Made by a program: the position numbers and the translations under genes | Shown: piece by piece, positions 56,350-62,000 of the stretch | How the letters are laid out: each line of letters opens with the position of its first letter | Numbering within the stretch: the stretch's first letter is position 1 | Notes under the pieces: model-generated | What the model was told of the DNA's origin: nothing | Seen by the model: only the letters and a program-made list of their open reading frames with translations | The model's database searches: none | From: Neocallimastix lanati (nom. inval.) | Lineage: Eukaryota; Neocallimastigomycota; Neocallimastigomycetes; Neocallimastigales; Neocallimastigaceae | Direction: 5' to 3' | Length of the DNA: 62,000 bases | Assembly: GCA_016946835.1 (NCBI GenBank) | Contig: JACVTC010000144.1 | Location: forward strand, 297,501-359,500

Positions 56350-58782
56350 ATGAGATTATCTACTGCATTATCTACTGTTGCTATTCTTTTCGCTTCTAAG
56401 ACTTTAGCTATGTCATGGGAAGAAGCTGATAAAAAGGCAAGAAAATGGTGTGAAGATTTAACAAATGAAGAAAAAATAGCTATTGTTACCGGTAGAGAAA
56501 ATATGACTGGTGTTTGTGTCGGTTCTATTGATCCAATTGAAAGAAAAGGTTTTAAGGGTCTCTGTCTTCAAGATGGACCTGCCGGTGTAAGATTTGCAAA
56601 TGGTACAGCTACTTCTTGGCAAGCAGCTATCAATACAGCTGCTACCTTCGATAGGACCTTGCTCTATAAGGTTGGTGAAGCTCAAGGTAATGAGTTTTAT
56701 CAAAGAGGTATTAATGTTGCCTTGGCTCCAGCTATGAATATTCAACGTGCTCCAGCTGCCGGTAGAATTTGGGAAAGTTATGGTGAAGATCCATTCCTTG
56801 CTGGTCAATATGGTATTCAATTTATTAAAGGTATGCAATCTAAAGGTGTTATTGCCACCGCTAAGCACTACATTGGTAATGATCAAGAAAACAATCGTGG
56901 AGCTTCCTCTTCTAATATTCCAGAACAAGCTCTTTGGGAAGTTTATATGGAACCATTCTATCGTGCTGTGAATGATGCTTCTGTTGATTCTATCATGGCA
57001 GCTTATAATGCCGTTAATGGAACTTATTCTGTTCAAAATAAGAGACTTTTAACTGATTATTTAAAAGATAAATTAGGATTCCAAGGTTTTGTTATGTCCG
57101 ATTGGTGGGCCATTTATGATGTTGAAAAGAGTTTCGGAGCTGGAATGGATATGAATATGCCAGGAGGTAAATATTGGGGACCAAATTATATTGGTAATAG
57201 TTTCTGGGGTGAACATATTCAAGAATGTATTGATAAAGATATTTTCCCTCAAGAACGATTAGATGATGCAGTCTTACGTATTATTCGTTCATTATATAAG
57301 GCTGAACAAATGGAGGATTATCCAGAAGTTAATTTATATGTTGAAACCAATACTAAGGAAAATGCAGCCCTTAACCGAAAAGTTGGAGCTGACAGTAATG
57401 TATTATTAAAGAATGAAGATGGCATTCTTCCAATTAAGAAAGCCAATAAAATAAAGAAGATAGCGGTTATTGGTAAAGACTCTATGCCAACTAAATTCTG
57501 TTCTGATTTAGGATGTGCTGATGGTACTCTTCCTCTTGGTTGGGGATCTGGTACTACCGATTTCAGATATATTGTTGATCCTCTTTCTGCCATCACTAAG
57601 AGAGCCAAGAAAGAAGATATCGAAGTTGTTAGTTATGGAAAGGATGATGCTAAAGGAGGAGCTGAAGCCGCTAAAGATGCAGATTTAGCTATTGTTTTCG
57701 TTCAAGCAGATTCTGGTGAAGAATATGTTACAGTTGAAGGAAATAAAGGAGATCGTCAAAATTTAGATTTATGGCATGATGGAAATGAATTAATTGATGC
57801 AGTTGCTTCTGCCAATAAGAATACCATTGTTGTGATTCACGCTCCAGGACCTGTTAATGTTCCATTCTTAGATAAAGTTAAAGGAATTGTTTTTGCGGGT
57901 ATGCCAGGTCAAGAAAGTGGTAATGCCATTACGGATGTTTTATTCGGAGATGTTAATCCATCTGGTCACTTACCATACACTTGGGCTCCTCGTGAAGATT
58001 ATCCAACGGATGTTAAATATGATGCTGCTCTTCCAGGAGGAGGTGAAGAAAAAACTCAATATGATTATGATGAAGGATTATTCGTTGGATATCGTTGGTT
58101 CGATAAGAAAGGAATTGAACCAACATTCGCTTTTGGATACGGTTTATCTTACACCACTTTTGAATATTCCGATTTAAAGGTTGAAATGAAAGAAGATGGA
58201 CTTCATGTTTCAGTAACTGTTACTAATACTGGATCAGTTGCAGGAGCTGCAGTTCCAATGATTTTCCTTTCATTCCCAGATGTTGTTAAAGATTATCCAT
58301 CACGTTTATTCAAAGGCTTTGATAAGATGATGTTAGAAGCTGGAGAAAGTAAAACTAGTAAAATCTTAATTGATAATCATGATCTTTCATACTTTGATGT
58401 TGAATTGATGGAATTTGTTAAACCAGCGGAAGGAGAATACACAGTTTTTGCTGGTTCTAATGCCAGAGATTTGCCACTTAAGGTAGTTGTTTCCGCTAAT
58501 GTTGATAAAGCTGAAGAAACTGGAGAAGCTGGAGAAGCTGGAGAAAATAATAATGAATCAGATGATGAAGAAGCTATTGGAGAAATTCCAGAAAATGATG
58601 ATGTTATAGAAGCAGATGAAGACAGCAATGATGAAGAAGCGGCTTCTGAAGCTGCTGAAGCTATTGAAGAAGAAGCTTCAAATAAAATTGAAAAGCATAC
58701 CACTGAAGTCAAAAAGCCTGTTAAAACTAGAACTATTAAAACTAGAACTATTAGAAAATGTATTATTAAAAAGAAAAATTAA
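56350..58782 (+). CDS. GH3 beta-glucosidase, right copy
   Basis: 810 residues with the same domains as the left copy: signal peptide, GH3 barrel with nucleophile Asp251, GH3 C-terminal domain with probable acid/base Glu463, FN3-like domain, acidic tail. Only two residues differ, Thr to Ile in AEAIEEEASNKIEKH, each a single act to att change; every other stretch I compared was identical, including third-codon positions. The two genes form a 2.4-kb inverted repeat with a 5-kb spacer and are transcribed away from each other. Both read through and look functional. If secreted together they would simply raise gene dosage. Confidence 0.95.
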   Translation: MRLSTALSTVAILFASKTLAMSWEEADKKARKWCEDLTNEEKIAIVTGRENMTGVCVGSIDPIERKGFKGLCLQDGPAGVRFANGTATSWQAAINTAATFDRTLLYKVGEAQGNEFYQRGINVALAPAMNIQRAPAAGRIWESYGEDPFLAGQYGIQFIKGMQSKGVIATAKHYIGNDQENNRGASSSNIPEQALWEVYMEPFYRAVNDASVDSIMAAYNAVNGTYSVQNKRLLTDYLKDKLGFQGFVMSDWWAIYDVEKSFGAGMDMNMPGGKYWGPNYIGNSFWGEHIQECIDKDIFPQERLDDAVLRIIRSLYKAEQMEDYPEVNLYVETNTKENAALNRKVGADSNVLLKNEDGILPIKKANKIKKIAVIGKDSMPTKFCSDLGCADGTLPLGWGSGTTDFRYIVDPLSAITKRAKKEDIEVVSYGKDDAKGGAEAAKDADLAIVFVQADSGEEYVTVEGNKGDRQNLDLWHDGNELIDAVASANKNTIVVIHAPGPVNVPFLDKVKGIVFAGMPGQESGNAITDVLFGDVNPSGHLPYTWAPREDYPTDVKYDAALPGGGEEKTQYDYDEGLFVGYRWFDKKGIEPTFAFGYGLSYTTFEYSDLKVEMKEDGLHVSVTVTNTGSVAGAAVPMIFLSFPDVVKDYPSRLFKGFDKMMLEAGESKTSKILIDNHDLSYFDVELMEFVKPAEGEYTVFAGSNARDLPLKVVVSANVDKAEETGEAGEAGENNNESDDEEAIGEIPENDDVIEADEDSNDEEAASEAAEAIEEEASNKIEKHTTEVKKPVKTRTIKTRTIRKCIIKKKN

Positions 58783-61486
58783 TTTATAAAAATGATCAAA
58801 ATATTAGAATTTATTAATAATTAAATTTTATTATTTATCACAAATTAATATATATTTTAAATTTTATAAATAATAAAATTTTATAAATAATAAAATTTTA
58901 GAATAGAATAAAAAGTTATATAATAATATAATATGATATTTAATAGAAAAAAATATATATATATATAAATAGACTAATATTATATAATATTTAATAAAAA
59001 AAAGATATTTTAATATTATTATTAATAAAAAAAAATTTGCATAATGTTAAAATTATAAATATTTTTTAATAATTTATTATAGCAAAAAAATTTCAGATAT
59101 TTTAAATAAATGATTAGAAAAATATTAAATAAATAAAATAAAATAAAATAAAACATCAATATATTAAAAAAAAAATTAATGAACTGAGTTATTTCTTAAT
59201 ATTAATATGTTTTAAAATTTTTAGCTAGTACTAAATTATAATTTAAATTTTTATTAATAAAAAATTATTAAAAATAATATATAAATATTTGAGCGTTTGT
59301 TCTACAAAATAATCATGAAATATATATAATTATATAAATAAACTACCATAGTAAAATCAGAAATTATAATACTTATTTATTTATCCTAAAAAATGTGAAT
59401 TATTTTAAAATTTTAAGTTTAAAATGCAATATCGAATAATTGATATATATGATAAATGTTAATATACCACTAATTAATTATTAAATATTATTAACTTTTA
59501 ACACTAATGATTATTCCCAAGTTTTGTTTTAAATAATAATAATAATTAATGAATTAAAGATAATAATAATATAACAAATAAAAAAAAATTGTATTCTATA
59601 TTAATAATATAAACTTAACACTAAAAATTGTTAATAATTAAGCAAATATATATATATGATTAGTAATTAAATAAATTAAATATACATTTTTTTAACATGA
59701 TAATAATTTTTTCAAATTGTATTTTCATTGATATAAAGTTGAAATTATCATAATAGTACTTTTATGTAACCTTGCAAATTAATTATTATTTGATAACATA
59801 AATAATAGAAGGGTAATATTTTTTAAGAAAAAAAAAAAAATATATATATATATATATATAATAAATTAATATTTTATCGAAACTTTATAACAAATACTTT
59901 ATTAAAAATTCTATAATATACATTTTTATTTATATCCTTTATTAATTTTCCTATTAATAATTTTAATATATCTAATATAAGTTCCAATAATAATAATTAC
60001 ATTAAAATTTTTATTACTTAAATCATGTTTTCCTCTTTTTCTTTACAGTAAATACAGAAATAATTCTTTCTGTATAATTTAAAAATAAACAAATTAAAAT
60101 TATAAAGATTAATAAATAATTAAGTATTAATTATAAAATATTAATAAAAATTATAAAATAGATTATTATAAATGTTGAATTTGCGATATAAAAATTTATT
60201 AATATAAAAATTTATTATAAAAATATAAAATATATTATTCTCGAAATAAAAATTTTGAGAATAATATATTGATAAAAATACTAATAAGAGTTATAGAATA
60301 TTAATATTAATTAAAATTTATAAAAATATTATAATATTGATAAGATATAATTATTTAGAAGTTTAGTTTATAATTATTTTTTATTATTATTAATAAAGGT
60401 TTATGTTAAAATAAAGATAGAAAATTTTGGAGTTTTAGATTATATATATCAACAATAATTAAGAATAGAACATTAATTTATAATATATAAAATAATATTT
60501 AAAAAATAATATTCAAAATATAATATTTATATTATATTTTGAATATAAATTGCTTTTTAAATATTATATCATATTTAATAATCTTCTTTTGAAGGGTTTA
60601 TAATAATATTTATTTAATAAGAGTAAGTATTGAATTATTAATATATAACTATTGTGAAATACACACTTACACACAATAACCTTATAAGGAACATAAAAGA
60701 TAAATTTAATAATTCTTCTTTTATTCTTTGAAAGTTACATTTAATAATATATTTAATATTGTGAAATACACATTTATACACAATAACCTTTCAAAGAACA
60801 TAAAAGATGAATTTAATAATAATTCTTTTGTACTTTAGAAGTTAATAACATTTAATAATATATTTAATAAAGATAAGAAAAAGTATTAATATAAATATTA
60901 ATAATAATAGAATATTTAATAATAATAGAACATTTAATAAGATAAAAATTTTAAGTAATAGATTAAATTAAAATAATTATTTAATTGAATATTCATAAAT
61001 TAATGTTTATAAATAATTTATCACTAAATATCCATGTGATTATAATAATATAATAATATAAGATAATAATATAAATATTTAATGTAAATAAAATATAAGA
61101 ATCTAATATTAGCTAAATATTATATTTTGTTTAAAAAAGAATAATTACTAATTATAAAATATAATATGTAAAGATTTTGATAATAAATTAATATAGAAAT
61201 TAATTTAATATCATCAATCATGTGATTACATTATTTAATGTATAAAGTTGATTTAAATAGGTTAATAATATTTAGTCAATTAGTTGGCCTAGACTATTTC
61301 CTAAATATTTTAATAAAATTAATATAATAATATTTATTATATAATATTTTTTATTAATATTGAAATTCAAATAACTGAATTATTGAAATTGAAATTGAAA
61401 TTCAGTTATTATCTTAACAATTTAAAATTTGATTTATGAAATAATGTGTTTTTAGTGTTATATTGTGCCAAAAATTTTGTTTTCTT
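58783..61486. other. AT-rich spacer with hairpin-forming segments
   Basis: The start (to about 59000) is the diverged 3' flank shared with the left GH3 gene. Short inverted repeats occur at 60229-60270 (attctcgaaa / tttgagaat), near 60505-60550, and 61362-61412 (gaattcaa-type). No gene is visible. Confidence 0.5.
60651..60864. repeat. Two-copy ~107-bp tandem repeat
   Basis: Units start at 60651 and 60758 with attgtgaaatacac, each holding a short inverted pair (tattgtg / cacaata) and ending in a ttaataatatattta stretch. Copies differ at several bases, so the duplication is not very recent. Confidence 0.8.
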
Positions 61487-61559
61487 GATCCTGTGGCGAA
61501 ATGGATATCGCGTTGCCCTCCGGAGGTGAAGATTGCGGGTTCGAGTCCCGCCAGGATCG
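61487..61559 (+). tRNA. tRNA-Arg (anticodon CCG)
   Basis: A complete cloverleaf: acceptor gatcctg / caggatc with discriminator g; D arm gcga...tcgc; anticodon stem ttgcc / ggtga with loop ctccgga, anticodon CCG at 61520-61522; T arm gcggg-ttcgagt-cccgc. No intron and no encoded CCA, as expected for a nuclear tRNA. It reads CGG codons, rare in this AT-rich genome. Confidence 0.93.
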
Positions 61560-61570
61560 AGAAGTGTTAC

Positions 61571-61575
61571 TTTTT
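61571..61575 (+). terminator. Pol III terminator after tRNA-Arg
   Basis: ttttt 11 bases after the tRNA end, the usual RNA polymerase III stop signal. Confidence 0.55.
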
Positions 61576-62000
61576 AATTTTTATTATTTTAATTTTTTTT
61601 TTTTTTTTTTATTATTTTATTTAGTGTAAAATATTTGAAACCAATATATATATATAAAATATAAAATAAAAATATAATTATAAAAATAGAAGATTAATAT
61701 GATAAAAAATATAAAAAAAATTTTTTTCAATACAATAAAAATAATTATAATAATAATAAAAATAAAAACTAAATATTTAATAAAAATAAAATTTATAATA
61801 AAATTAAACATAAAACAAAAAGTAATATAGAATTTCTTTTTTTTTTTTTTTTAAAAAAAAAATGAAATAAATAATAATTTCAGAAGTATTAATATTTAAT
61901 TTATTCTAATAAATATTTTTTTTTTTTTTCGGATAACTTTATTTTTTTTAATTTTATTTTACTTTTTAATTTTCAAATAATTAAAATAAAATAAAAAAAT
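61576..62000. other. AT-rich end of window
   Basis: T- and A-rich low-complexity sequence; no gene is visible. Confidence 0.5.

Overview
The window looks like nuclear DNA of an anaerobic gut fungus (Neocallimastigomycota: the Neocallimastix / Piromyces / Anaeromyces group). The spacers are extremely AT-rich, with long A, T and AAT runs. The genes carry fungal cellulosome dockerins (CBM10-type Cys-Trp modules with a Gly-Tyr-Pro-Cys-Cys core and a Trp-Cys-Gly-Ile end) and C-terminal CBM1 cellulose-binding domains. The other enzymes are plant-wall hydrolases (GH3, a dead GH5). The genus cannot be fixed from sequence alone.

The main content is a tandem family of secreted purple-acid-phosphatase-like metallophosphatases fused to dockerins and a CBM1. 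There are three apparently intact genes, all on the + strand: A (2512-6067), B (19229-22611) and C (39376-43645). Decayed relatives lie at 33450-35896 and at 24530-25985, and a tiny relic at 15832-15866. A and B keep two introns in the first dockerin and are then uninterrupted. C has 12 exons, and each of its C-terminal dockerins is split into a 19-nt micro-exon plus a second exon. All three genes share a 19-bp motif about 300 bp before the ATG, and a similar A-rich tract follows A, B, C and the decayed copy.

Mobile DNA sits between the genes. A 5'-truncated LINE (9119-10560) with a 12-bp target duplication lies inside a GH5 endoglucanase pseudogene (8689-11503), and a second copy is at 44672-45691. 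A 359-bp MITE-like element with 68-bp inverted ends lies at 12821-13179. A young Ty1/copia element (26591-31797) has identical 173-bp LTRs, a 5-bp target duplication and a primer site that appears to match an internal part of tRNA-Lys(CUU). A tRNA-derived SINE-like element occupies 55153-55616.

On the right, two almost identical intronless GH3 beta-glucosidase genes (48918-51350 minus, 56350-58782 plus) face away from each other across 5 kb. Their coding regions are nearly identical although their flanks have diverged, which suggests gene conversion. A tRNA-Arg(CCG) lies at 61487-61559.

Inferred biology: the phosphatases would be secreted, docked on the extracellular cellulosome and held on cellulose by CBM1, releasing phosphate from plant material beside the wall-degrading enzymes. 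GH3 has no dockerin and would turn cello-oligosaccharides into glucose. The intron pattern of A, B and C and the GH3 pair both fit rewriting of genes by reverse-transcribed mRNA.
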